Made by a program: the position numbers and the translations under genes. 64,000 bases of DNA from Methylobacteriaceae bacterium (lineage in GTDB: Bacteria; Pseudomonadota; Alphaproteobacteria; Rhizobiales; Beijerinckiaceae), in contig JACKJC010000003.1 in the NCBI GenBank assembly GCA_020638195.1, forward strand, positions 372,001-436,000, written 5' to 3'. This document shows, piece after piece, positions 53,351-63,528 of this stretch. Each line of letters begins with the position of its first letter. Position 1 is the first letter of the stretch. Under the pieces are notes generated by a model. The model worked only from the letters and a program-made list of their open reading frames with translations, ran no database searches and was not told the origin of the DNA.

Positions 53351-55153
53351 TCAGCCGCCGGCCTCTCCGACCGCCCGATTGGCGTCCTTCAGCAGCGCGT
53401 CTTCCCGCTTGCTCTCGTCCAGTATGTTCAGGGCGTTGCGGATCACGCTCACCGAGCGGGGCGCGTGTCCGTAGTCCGCCTGCTTCAATTCCCAGTAGAT
53501 CGTGTGCGTGAAAAGTCTCTGCGGCAACGAGCCGGACTTCCGGCGCGGCTCGACTTTTACGTCGACGACGCCAGGCCCGAAAATCCCGGAGACCGGCCCC
53601 GAGATGAAATCGCCGGTGAGGAACAATCGCGGATCTTCCGGCCGGTCGTGGATGCTGGTCCATCTGACGACCGAGAATACGGCGTCGTGATTGAACCGCA
53701 ACGCGCCGCCCTGGGTTGGTTGGTAGACGAATGATTTGCGGCCTCGGAATTCCTCGAGTCGGGGCGGACAGCGCGACAGTTCCCGCCATCTGAAGCGATC
53801 GCCGAGCTGCTTCTTTTTCGGGGCGAGCAGGAATTCCGCGTGGGTGAGCGGGTTGGCGATGGTCACGAGGTCGGAAATCAGCCAGCGCGCGCTGACCTTT
53901 TCGTCATCGGGCCCGACCGCGTCGAGTCGCTCGTCGTCCGCTCTCCGCAAGGCCCTGAACAGCGCGCGCTGCGCCCGTCGAAACCGACGGAGGTCGATCG
54001 GCTTCTGCGTCGCGGCCTCGATGACTTCCTGGACCTCGCCGCGCACCGCATCCGCGTTCGGAACGAGTTCGGGCTTGCGCCGGGTCGCGACATAGTCCGC
54101 CCAGAGCAGGCAGAGAATGTCGTAGGCAATCAGGCAGCCGAGGCTGTGCGCCACCAGAATGATGCGGTCATACTGGCCAGAGGCCGTCAATTTGTTGATC
54201 AGCTCGACGCCGCGGTCGCGAACTTTCTGCCGGGGCACGATATTGCCCGGCGAGGCGACCGTATACCGCGCGACATCGCCGAAAAACTTGATGAGAAAGC
54301 CTTGTATGAGCAGCAGGGCCGCGCCGACCAGCGCAATGAAGCCGGGCCAGAAGATATTGTGCTCCCTGGAGGTCTGAAAGACGAAGGGTTTGGCGAGCAC
54401 GCCGATCAGGACGACGAGGCTCCAGAGCGCGATGAAGCCCGCCGTCACGGCGAGCCAGTAACTGGGCTTCTTGAACCTGCTGAACTTGTAGACGAGGGCG
54501 CCGATCAGGGCGACGAGCCCCGGCGCCCAAACGAGGTCGCACGTGCTGACGACGGTCGGCGTCTGAAAGGCGAGCCGGTATGTCGCACCCCAATCCAGCG
54601 ATTGCTGCGCTCCCCGCGCCTTCTCGATTGCGTCGATGAAGAGCTGGTCGATCTCGGTCGTCACGAACCAGAGCAAGGCGATCTGGGCGGACAGCAGGAA
54701 TGCGACGTTGACGACCCAGAGCAGACCCCAGATCCATCGAACCGCTTTCGGCGCTTCCGAGGGCCGGCGGACCACGAGCCGCACATACCATCCCAGGAAA
54801 TCCGCCCAGGTCGTGTCTGTCGTGGAATCGGCCCAATAGAGTTCGAAGAATTCGTTGCGCACTGCATATTCGTCGTTGTCGTCGTTGACGTCGCTGTGTC
54901 TTCGCCTGCTCTTGCGGGTGGAAATGCGCCGCAGTTCCCGCGACCCCGTCGTCGAATCCGGGACGGAGAAGAGCTGTCCGGCCTTCTTCTCGTCGCTACT
55001 GTGGAGGTCGCGGTCGCTTGCCCAGACGGCCGTGGCGAAATCCCGGACCGTTTCCATGGGGATCTGCTCTCCCATGCCGTGAACGAGAACGATGGCCTGA
55101 CGGCGGATTTGCTCGCGTTTTGGCCCTTCCGCGGCACCCTGAACGATCGGCAT
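53351..55153 (-). CDS. Multispanning membrane alpha/beta hydrolase
   Basis: 600 residues from the ATG at 55153 preceded by GGGGGGAAG; the open frame upstream lacks homology. A first beta-strand/oxyanion segment AIVLVHGMGEQIP (20-32), a charged region, then four hydrophobic helices (about 140-165, 205-224, 232-253, 268-290), then the nucleophile elbow ILVAHSLGC with S337 and a long C-terminal soluble part. The catalytic domain is thus split by a membrane insert. Looks like a lipase- or PGAP1-like membrane hydrolase; substrate unknown. The gene occupies most of the space between the CDGSH gene and glyS. Confidence 0.8.
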   Translation of the reverse strand: MPIVQGAAEGPKREQIRRQAIVLVHGMGEQIPMETVRDFATAVWASDRDLHSSDEKKAGQLFSVPDSTTGSRELRRISTRKSRRRHSDVNDDNDEYAVRNEFFELYWADSTTDTTWADFLGWYVRLVVRRPSEAPKAVRWIWGLLWVVNVAFLLSAQIALLWFVTTEIDQLFIDAIEKARGAQQSLDWGATYRLAFQTPTVVSTCDLVWAPGLVALIGALVYKFSRFKKPSYWLAVTAGFIALWSLVVLIGVLAKPFVFQTSREHNIFWPGFIALVGAALLLIQGFLIKFFGDVARYTVASPGNIVPRQKVRDRGVELINKLTASGQYDRIILVAHSLGCLIAYDILCLLWADYVATRRKPELVPNADAVRGEVQEVIEAATQKPIDLRRFRRAQRALFRALRRADDERLDAVGPDDEKVSARWLISDLVTIANPLTHAEFLLAPKKKQLGDRFRWRELSRCPPRLEEFRGRKSFVYQPTQGGALRFNHDAVFSVVRWTSIHDRPEDPRLFLTGDFISGPVSGIFGPGVVDVKVEPRRKSGSLPQRLFTHTIYWELKQADYGHAPRSVSVIRNALNILDESKREDALLKDANRAVGEAGG

Positions 55154-55367
55154 GGCGCTTCCCCCCGGGACGCAGAAAACGAACTTCTCGAAATATTTCG
55201 ACTGAAACCTGCGCCCGATCTTATCGGGCCGGCGACCGATTGCGAGAGGCGCGAGGCCCGCGCCGACTGCCTGGCCGGCGTCCTCGCGTCGCGAATTGTT
55301 CGCCCGAGCTTGCGTCCAGCGCGCACTTGCGGGAGAAGACGGCGCGTTTTCACTTTCGCCGGTTCCG

Positions 55368-57455
55368 ATGCCCGACCTCCTCCTCGAACTCTTTTCCGAA
55401 GAAATCCCCGCCCGCATGCAGCGGCAGGCGGCGGGAGACCTGGAGCGGCTCGTCACCGGCGCCCTGATCGAGCGCGGCCTGAAGTTCGAGGGTGCGGTCG
55501 CCCATGCGACGCCACGGCGTCTCGCCCTGCACATCGCCGGCCTGCCGGGCCGCCAGCCCGACGTGCGCGAGGAGAAGAAGGGCCCCCGCGTCGGCGCCCC
55601 GGACGCCGCCGTGCAGGGCTTCCTGAAGAGTGCGGGCCTCGCCTCGCTCGATCAGGCGAAAATCGAGAAGGACCCCAAGAAGGGCGAATTCTACGTCGCC
55701 ATCGTCGAACGCGCCGGCAAGCCGACGCTGGAGCTGCTGGCCGAAATCCTGCCCGGGATCATCCGCGCTTTCCCCTGGCCGAAATCCATGCGCTGGGGCG
55801 CGGCCTCCGCGCGGCCGGACGCGCTGCGCTGGGTGCGCCCGCTCCATTCCATCGTCGCGACCTTCGGGCCCGAGAACGAAGAGCCGGAGATCGTGCCTTT
55901 CGAGATCGACGGCGTTGCTGCGGGAAATATCACCTACGGCCACCGCTTCCTCGCGCCCGCGGCGATCAAGGTGCGCCGCCTCGACGATTATCTGCCGGCG
56001 CTCGAACAGGCCAAGGTCGTGCTCGACGCCGACCGGCGCAAGAACATCATCCTGCATGACGCCCGCGACCTCGCCTTCGCGCAGGGGCTGGAGTTGGTCG
56101 AGGACGAGGGCCTGCTGGAAGAGGTCGCCGGCCTCGTCGAATGGCCGCGCGCGCTGATGGGCTCGTTCGACGAGTCCTTTCTCGCCATACCGCCGGAAGT
56201 CATTCGCGCGACGATCCGCGCCAACCAGAAATGCTTCGTGCTGAAGCGCGGCGACACGCTCGCCAACAAGTTCATTCTCGTCTCCAACATCGAGGCGAAG
56301 GATGGCGGCAAGGAGATCGTCGCCGGCAATGAGCGCGTTGTCGCCGCGCGCCTGTCGGACGCGAAATTCTTCTGGGAGAGCGACCTCAAGACGCCGCTCG
56401 AACAGCGCGTGCCGAAGCTCGACAGCATCGTCTTCCACGAGCGCCTCGGCACACAGGGCGAACGCGTCAAGCGCATCGAGGAACTGGCCTACGAACTGGC
56501 CGCGAAGGTCGGCGCCGATCCCGCGCGCGCCGCGCGCGCCGCCCATCTCGCCAAGGCCGACCTCGTGTCGGAAATGGTCGGCGAGTTTCCGGAGCTGCAA
56601 GGCTTGATGGGCCGCTATTACGCGGCCGCGCAGGGCACGGCGCCCTCGATCGCCGCCGCGATCGAGGAGCATTACAAGCCGCAGGGCCCGGGCGACCGCG
56701 TGCCGACCGATCCGGTGTCCGTCTCCGTCGCGCTCGCCGACAAGATCGACACGCTCGCCGGTTTCTGGGCGATCAACGAAAAGCCGACCGGCTCGAAGGA
56801 CCCCTATGCGCTGCGCCGCGCCGCGCTCGGCGTCATCCGCCTCGTACTGGAAAACGACCTGCGCCTGCCGTTGCTCCACACGTTCCGGCTCGCGCAATCG
56901 CGCATGCACATTCACGCCAACAGCGCACAGGATCTGCTCGGTTTCTTCGCCGACCGTCTGAAGGTCTATCTGCGCGACAAGGGCGCGCGGCATGACCTGA
57001 TCGACGCCGTTTTCGCGCTGGAGGATCAGGACGACCTGCTGTTGATCGTGAAGCGCGTCGAGGCTCTCGGCCAATTCCTGGACAGCGACGACGGCAAGAA
57101 CCTGCTCGCCGGCGCCAAGCGCGCCGCCAACATTCTGCGCGCGGAAGAGAAGAAGGATGGCGAAGGCGCCTTCGACGAGCCCGCCAATATCGAATTCATC
57201 AGCGAATACGAGGAACGCGCGCTGAAGGCTGCGATCGATCGCGCGAGCGGCGAGACGAAGGAACGCGTCAAGGCCGAAGACTTCGAAGGCGCCATGCATG
57301 CGCTCGCGAAATTGCGCGCGCCGGTCGACGCCTTCTTCGACAAGGTGACGGTCAACGCCGACGATGCGCGCTTGCGCAAGAACCGGCTGCAGCTCCTCGG
57401 CGAGCTGCGCGCCGCCATGCGGCGCGTCGCCGATTTCTCGAAGATCGCGGGCTGA
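55368..57455 (+). CDS. glyS: Glycyl-tRNA synthetase beta subunit
   Basis: 695 residues from the ATG at 55368 (MPDLLLELFSEEIPARMQRQ). Binds tRNA(Gly) and completes the alpha2beta2 enzyme with GlyQ. FYVAIVERAGKPTLELLAEI, FPWPKSMRWGAASARPDALR, HRFLAPAAIKVRR, and an HD-like region ARAAHLAKADLVSEMVGEF are as expected, ending with the C-terminal anticodon-binding-like helices. The 214 bp leader lies beyond the start of the divergent membrane hydrolase. Confidence 0.97.
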   Translation: MPDLLLELFSEEIPARMQRQAAGDLERLVTGALIERGLKFEGAVAHATPRRLALHIAGLPGRQPDVREEKKGPRVGAPDAAVQGFLKSAGLASLDQAKIEKDPKKGEFYVAIVERAGKPTLELLAEILPGIIRAFPWPKSMRWGAASARPDALRWVRPLHSIVATFGPENEEPEIVPFEIDGVAAGNITYGHRFLAPAAIKVRRLDDYLPALEQAKVVLDADRRKNIILHDARDLAFAQGLELVEDEGLLEEVAGLVEWPRALMGSFDESFLAIPPEVIRATIRANQKCFVLKRGDTLANKFILVSNIEAKDGGKEIVAGNERVVAARLSDAKFFWESDLKTPLEQRVPKLDSIVFHERLGTQGERVKRIEELAYELAAKVGADPARAARAAHLAKADLVSEMVGEFPELQGLMGRYYAAAQGTAPSIAAAIEEHYKPQGPGDRVPTDPVSVSVALADKIDTLAGFWAINEKPTGSKDPYALRRAALGVIRLVLENDLRLPLLHTFRLAQSRMHIHANSAQDLLGFFADRLKVYLRDKGARHDLIDAVFALEDQDDLLLIVKRVEALGQFLDSDDGKNLLAGAKRAANILRAEEKKDGEGAFDEPANIEFISEYEERALKAAIDRASGETKERVKAEDFEGAMHALAKLRAPVDAFFDKVTVNADDARLRKNRLQLLGELRAAMRRVADFSKIAG

Positions 57456-57458
57456 GGG

Positions 57459-57911
57459 TCACTCCTCGAACCGCGATCCCGCAAGTTCGGACGCATAGAC
57501 CGGCTCGCAGCCGGCGTGCGCGCGTCGCATGAACAGCCCGAACATCGTCGCGACCGAAAGGCCGAGCAGCAAGGTCGAGCCCATCGCGCCGGCAAAGCCG
57601 ATGACGAAGGCCACGACATGGTTGGAGGCGTCGCCGCGCTCGGCCGCCGCTTCGCCGCTGCGCAGCGAATCCGTCTCCGAAATCCAGGCGCAGATCAGGA
57701 AGGCGATCGCCATGGCGTTCATCGGCGCTGTGCCGACTCCGAAACTCGACTCGATCGGCGTGGCGCTGACCGCGAAGGCGAAATAGCCGAGACAGGTCGC
57801 GGCCAGATGCGTGGCGATGGCGAGCTTCCTGCCGGCGAGCCGGCTTTCGAGTCCGGCTGCGGCGCCGAGGATCAGGCAGGAAAGAAGGACCAGGTTGAAT
57901 TGCGGATGCAT
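57459..57911 (-). CDS. Small multispanning membrane protein (YoaK/DUF1275-like)
   Basis: 150 residues from the ATG at 57911 with GGGAGGA six bases upstream. About four hydrophobic segments: FNLVLLSCLILGAAAGLES, LAIATHLAATCLGYFAFAV, MNAMAIAFLICAWIS, VVAFVIGFAGAMGSTLLLGL. The pattern is a little like YoaK/DUF1275 proteins but too short to be sure. Convergent with glyS (3 bp gap). Confidence 0.65.
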   Translation of the reverse strand: MHPQFNLVLLSCLILGAAAGLESRLAGRKLAIATHLAATCLGYFAFAVSATPIESSFGVGTAPMNAMAIAFLICAWISETDSLRSGEAAAERGDASNHVVAFVIGFAGAMGSTLLLGLSVATMFGLFMRRAHAGCEPVYASELAGSRFEE

Positions 57912-58296
57912 GTCGTTCCTCCCTCGGGAATGCATGCATTGAACCCTCGGCGGCCCTCCGAAGACCTTAACGATTCCCTGCGATCCGTAGTCAGATTTAC
58001 CGCGCCTTTGAAGCGAACACGCGCCAGATATGAATTAATTTTTACTCATTTTCTCGCGTTGACGCCGCCTCGCGCGAGGCCATCGTCAACATGCCGATTG
58101 TGTCCACGCGGATGATTTTGCAGGGCTTCAGAAATTCGTTTCGCGCACGTCGCGCCGGCGCTTTGCAGGCGGGTTAAGAGCGCGCGGCAACGAGCGATCC
58201 GTTCAATTTGAATCGTCTTTGAATCGAGATTGCCGCGAGGTTGATCTCAATTCGCGTCAAATCTGAATCGATTTTTACCTGTTCGGCGATGCGCTC
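57912..58296. other. 385 bp intergenic region with four GANTC sites
   Basis: No gene seen. AT content is raised relative to the neighbours (for example GAATTAATTTTTACTCATTT near 58030). GANTC sites occur at 57972-57976, 58210-58214, 58221-58225 and 58265-58269, the last three within 60 bp. No DnaA box (TTATCCACA) and no iteron. It separates two minus-strand genes and probably contains the promoter of the left one. Confidence 0.5.
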
Positions 58297-59295
58297 TCAC
58301 GCTGCGCCGAAACGGTCGCGCCAGGCCGGCAGCGCTCCGGGAAAGGGCAGGGCGCTCGCCGCATGCACGCCGCGCGCGATGGCGCGGGCGAGGCAGTCGG
58401 AAGCGAGTGCGCAGATCTCGATCAGTTCGGCGGCGGGATCGCCGAGCGCGCGCCGACCGGTCGAGGCGGCGAACACCATGTCGCCGTCGAAGATCGCATG
58501 GGCGAGCCGCAGCCCCTTCGACTTGCCGCCGGACGCCGCAATCGCCAGTCGCTTGGCCTGCGGCTTGGTCAGCTTTGCATCGGTTGCGACCATCGCGATG
58601 GTCGTCGCCGGCGTGATCGGCCGTCCCTTCCAGGCGAGCGCGGTCGAGGGATGCGTCTGCGCCCCGAGCCCGCCGAATTCGTCGCCGATCTCCCAGGCGC
58701 CGGCCCAGAAATGCGGGCCGCCGCCCACGACCGCCGAGCCGATGGCGTTGACGACCACCAGCGCCCCGACGGTATGGCCGGCCGAGGTCACCACGCTCGC
58801 TGATCCCAGACCGCCCTTGAGGTCCGCCGTCGTCGCGCCGAAACCGCCGCCCGCCGTGCCGAGCGCGAAATCGGCGCCCGCCGCATCGCAGGCGTCGTAA
58901 GCGAGTTCGCGGTAAGGCGGATACCGGCCCCAGTCCTTGTCGCCGCCGTTGATGAGATCGAAGCAGATCGCCTGCGGCGTAATCGGGATGACGGCGCGTC
59001 CGAACACAACGCCGCGTCCCCGTTCGCGTAGCCACGCCTGCGCGCCGCTCGCAGCGTCCAGGCCGTAGCCCGAGCCGCCCGAGAGTAGGATGGCGTGCAC
59101 CGCGTCGACCTGGGCTTCCGGCGCGAGGCATTCGAGATCGCGTCCCGCAGGCGCGCCGCCGGTGACCGAAACCGAAGCTGTCGCCTCGCTATCGAACAGC
59201 GCGACCGTGACGCCGGTCGCGACCTTTTCGTCGTGTGCGTTGCCGATGCTCACGCCGGCGACGTCGGTGATCAGGTTCTTTGGTCCGGTGCGCAT
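58297..59295 (-). CDS. P1-family (DmpA-like) N-terminal nucleophile aminopeptidase
   Basis: 332 residues from the ATG at 59295 (GGGAGG upstream). ITDVAGVSIGNAHDEKVATG, ILLSGGSGYGLDAASGAQAW, LKGGLGSASVVTSAGHTVGA match the DmpA/beta-peptidyl aminopeptidase family. These are made as one chain and cut themselves before a serine; the serine of GGLGSAS is the likely cleavage/nucleophile site. Hydrolyses small peptides or beta-amino acid peptides. Single-copy with no operon partner visible. Confidence 0.9.
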   Translation of the reverse strand: MRTGPKNLITDVAGVSIGNAHDEKVATGVTVALFDSEATASVSVTGGAPAGRDLECLAPEAQVDAVHAILLSGGSGYGLDAASGAQAWLRERGRGVVFGRAVIPITPQAICFDLINGGDKDWGRYPPYRELAYDACDAAGADFALGTAGGGFGATTADLKGGLGSASVVTSAGHTVGALVVVNAIGSAVVGGGPHFWAGAWEIGDEFGGLGAQTHPSTALAWKGRPITPATTIAMVATDAKLTKPQAKRLAIAASGGKSKGLRLAHAIFDGDMVFAASTGRRALGDPAAELIEICALASDCLARAIARGVHAASALPFPGALPAWRDRFGAA

Positions 59296-59475
59296 CGTTT
59301 CGCCTCCCGCCCAAAGAGTCGCACAGGCGCCGCACCCCCCGCAATGTGCGGAATGGCGCCGCGACATTGCCCGGATTCGGGCTGAATTGCGTCGTGGTCG
59401 CTCATCACACGTTCATCCGCCGCATGCGAAACCCGCATCGTCGGCGTTGAGCCGAAGAACTGGAAAGACCGAAAA

Positions 59476-59697
59476 ATGGATACCCGTACCCAGGACGTCT
59501 CGAACCCGCTGTCCTTCCGCGTGAGCCGCGGCCAGGGCGCGTCCTTCGTCGTCACCGAGCAGCACGGCCGCATCGGCGGCGTGTTCGGCGACCTGTCCTC
59601 CGCAATGCGTTTCGCCCGCCACGAGGCCTTCAATCGCGGCCGCGAACTCGATCTGAGGTTCGACGAGAGCCTCGCCCTCATCCGGGCAGCGGGATGA
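59476..59697 (+). CDS. Small conserved hypothetical protein
   Basis: 73 residues starting MDTRTQDVSNPLSFRVSRGQ. Likely a small beta-rich protein followed by a helix (SSAMRFARHEAFNRGRELDL). No membrane segment or catalytic motif; family not recognised. Its last 20 bp overlap the convergent pirin gene. Codon usage fits neighbours, so I consider it real but with limited support. Confidence 0.55.
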   Translation: MDTRTQDVSNPLSFRVSRGQGASFVVTEQHGRIGGVFGDLSSAMRFARHEAFNRGRELDLRFDESLALIRAAG

Positions 59698-60595
59698 ATT
59701 CCGTCTCGCCGGGAACGGAGGCGAAGCGCCCCGCCGCCCAGTCGGCCTTGGCCTGCTCGATCCGTTCCTTGCGCGCCGAGACGAAATTCCACCAGATATA
59801 GCGCGGCCCGTCCGCCGTCTCACCGCCGATCAGCGCGAAGCGGGCGGGCGCCGTCGCTGAAATCTTGAGCGATGCGCCTGGCTTGAGAACGACGAGCCGG
59901 CCTGCCTCGAAGACCTCGCCGCCGATCTCGATCGCGCCCGAAAACACGTAGATCGCGCGTTCCTCGCTCGCGGCGTCGACCGGCGCGCTGGCGCCCGCGG
60001 CCAGCGTGAAATCCACGAAAATCGTATCGCCAAAAGTCTTCACCGGCGAACGCGCGCCGAGCGTGCTGCCCGCGATGATCCGCGCCTCGACTCCCTTGTC
60101 CCTGACGACCGGCAGCTGGCCGGCGTCATAATGGTCGAAGGTGGGCGCGGTTTCCTCGAAGGCTTGCGGAAGCGCGACCCAGAGTTGCAGGCCGGACAGC
60201 GTGCCGCCATGCGCGCGCCAGTCCGCGCCCGAGCGTTCGGAATGCGCGATGCCGCTGCCCGCCGTCATCCAGTTGAGCGCGCCAGGGCGGATCGGCAGCG
60301 CGCTCCCGAGCGAATCCCGGTGCATGATCTCGCCCTCGTAGAGATAGGTGACGGTGGCGAGCCCGATATGCGGATGCGGCCGCACGTCGATGCCCTTGCC
60401 GGGCGGCAGCAGGGCGGGGCCCATCTGATCGAGGAAGATGAATGGCCCGACCATGCGCCGGCCCGCCGCCGGCAAAGCGCGCCGCACGAAAAAGCCGTCG
60501 CCGATGTCGTGCGCGCGGGGCACGATCACCATGTCCACGGCGTCGCAGGAAGCGGGATCGCCGGATTGCGGATCGATGTCTTGCAGCGTGGACAT
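59678..60595 (-). CDS. Pirin-family cupin protein
   Basis: 305 residues. The N-terminal cupin domain shows FIFLDQMGPALLPPGKGIDV, RPHPHIGLATVTYLYEGEIM, HRDSLGSALPIRPGALNWMT, GSGIAHSERSG; the RPHPHIG and HSE metal ligands (H, H, H, E) of pirin are present. The second cupin half follows from about residue 190. Pirins can act as quercetinases or redox regulators; the bacterial substrate is unclear. Some proteins with this fold are annotated YhhW. Confidence 0.93.
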   Translation of the reverse strand: MSTLQDIDPQSGDPASCDAVDMVIVPRAHDIGDGFFVRRALPAAGRRMVGPFIFLDQMGPALLPPGKGIDVRPHPHIGLATVTYLYEGEIMHRDSLGSALPIRPGALNWMTAGSGIAHSERSGADWRAHGGTLSGLQLWVALPQAFEETAPTFDHYDAGQLPVVRDKGVEARIIAGSTLGARSPVKTFGDTIFVDFTLAAGASAPVDAASEERAIYVFSGAIEIGGEVFEAGRLVVLKPGASLKISATAPARFALIGGETADGPRYIWWNFVSARKERIEQAKADWAAGRFASVPGETEFIPLPG

Positions 60596-60660
60596 GTGCG
60601 GGCCTCCTCCGGACGTATCTAGCGCCCGGAAGCCGCGTTTGGATTGATGGCCGGAAATTC

Positions 60661-60906
60661 TTAGCGGCGAATGCAGCGCCGGGTTCGGCTGGCGCCTTGC
60701 GTTCCTCCGGAGACATAGCTGCTGCCGCCCATATTTCCGCCTCCGGTCACCTCCTTGATTTGTCCTTTCGGACAGCGACCGTCATCAACCAGAACGGTGA
60801 CGCCAGCAGGCAATTGGCCGGCCGGCGGCTCTCTTTTGAGGATTTGCGCCCTCGCGGTCGCCTCGAATGCGATGACTATGGCAATTGCAATCAAGAAATG
60901 GCGCAT
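60661..60906 (-). CDS. Small exported hypothetical protein (DUF6719-like)
   Basis: 81 residues with signal peptide MRHFLIAIAIVIAFEATARA. The mature part PPAGQLPAGVTVLVDDGRCP, KGQIKEVTGGGNMGGSSYVS and the basic end RTRRCIRR, with two cysteines, resemble short secreted proteins of Rhizobiales (DUF6719-like). Function unknown. Divergent from the DUF255 protein gene across 117 bp. Confidence 0.65.
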   Translation of the reverse strand: MRHFLIAIAIVIAFEATARAQILKREPPAGQLPAGVTVLVDDGRCPKGQIKEVTGGGNMGGSSYVSGGTQGASRTRRCIRR

Positions 60907-61023
60907 CGAGCCCCCCGAGGGATTAAAATCGGCGCGTTGAATGCGCCACGCTCAGGTTGGCACGGCCGGGCGAAGCGGGATAGCTGCAGTAGACCCCCCA
61001 CGTCTTCGCGCTATCTTGCCCCC

Positions 61024-63054
<2,031 letters not shown>

Positions 63055-63055
63055 A

Positions 63056-63409
63056 TCAGAGCCGCGCCGCGCGCCAGCGGCCCGAGCAGGATTGGCTGGG
63101 CGCGTCCCAGCGGCCGCTGCCGGTCCTGTCGTGCATCATGCCATCGGCATTGACCATGCTCGCGACATTGAACCGCGCCTGCCCCTGCGCGTCGATCGAG
63201 CCCGAGGCGCTGACCGGCAGCTCCCGCACCCGCTGCAGTCGGTTGCCGGCGACGATCACCGTCCAGGTCTGCGGATTGCAATCGCCTTTTTCCGTTACCA
63301 CCGAGACGGACCACGTGCCGTCGAACTTGCCGTCGTTTCCGGCGAATGAGGGAGAGGCTGCGACCATAGCGAGCGCGAGCGCGAACGCGCCATTTCTCGT
63401 GCGAGACAT
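63056..63409 (-). CDS. Small exported hypothetical protein
   Basis: 117 residues, signal peptide RNGAFALALAMVAASPSFAG. Mature part FDGTWSVSVVTEKGDCNPQT, WTVIVAGNRLQRVRELPVSA and a C-terminal GRWDAPSQSCSGRWRA suggest a small beta-barrel-like exported protein with two cysteines (GDC and QSC). Resembles exported proteins common in Bradyrhizobium-type bacteria. No function known. Convergent with the DUF255 protein gene (1 bp gap). Confidence 0.65.
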   Translation of the reverse strand: MSRTRNGAFALALAMVAASPSFAGNDGKFDGTWSVSVVTEKGDCNPQTWTVIVAGNRLQRVRELPVSASGSIDAQGQARFNVASMVNADGMMHDRTGSGRWDAPSQSCSGRWRAARL

Positions 63410-63528
63410 CGATTATTCCGTATGGGTTTCAGGGGCGACCCGAATGGCCGTGCGGCATTGCGCTTCGCACGGCTCCAATCGGTCGCGCGCTCAATCCCAC
63501 AGGTTTGCGGCGCAAATTCGACGGGTCT

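Noticed and set aside
53840..56059. Plus-strand frame across the membrane hydrolase and glyS
   Set aside because: Antisense to the hydrolase and out of frame with glyS; no domain visible.
57912..58296. Possible replication origin
   Set aside because: Some AT-rich stretches and TTAA words, but no DnaA box, iterons or adjacent replication gene.
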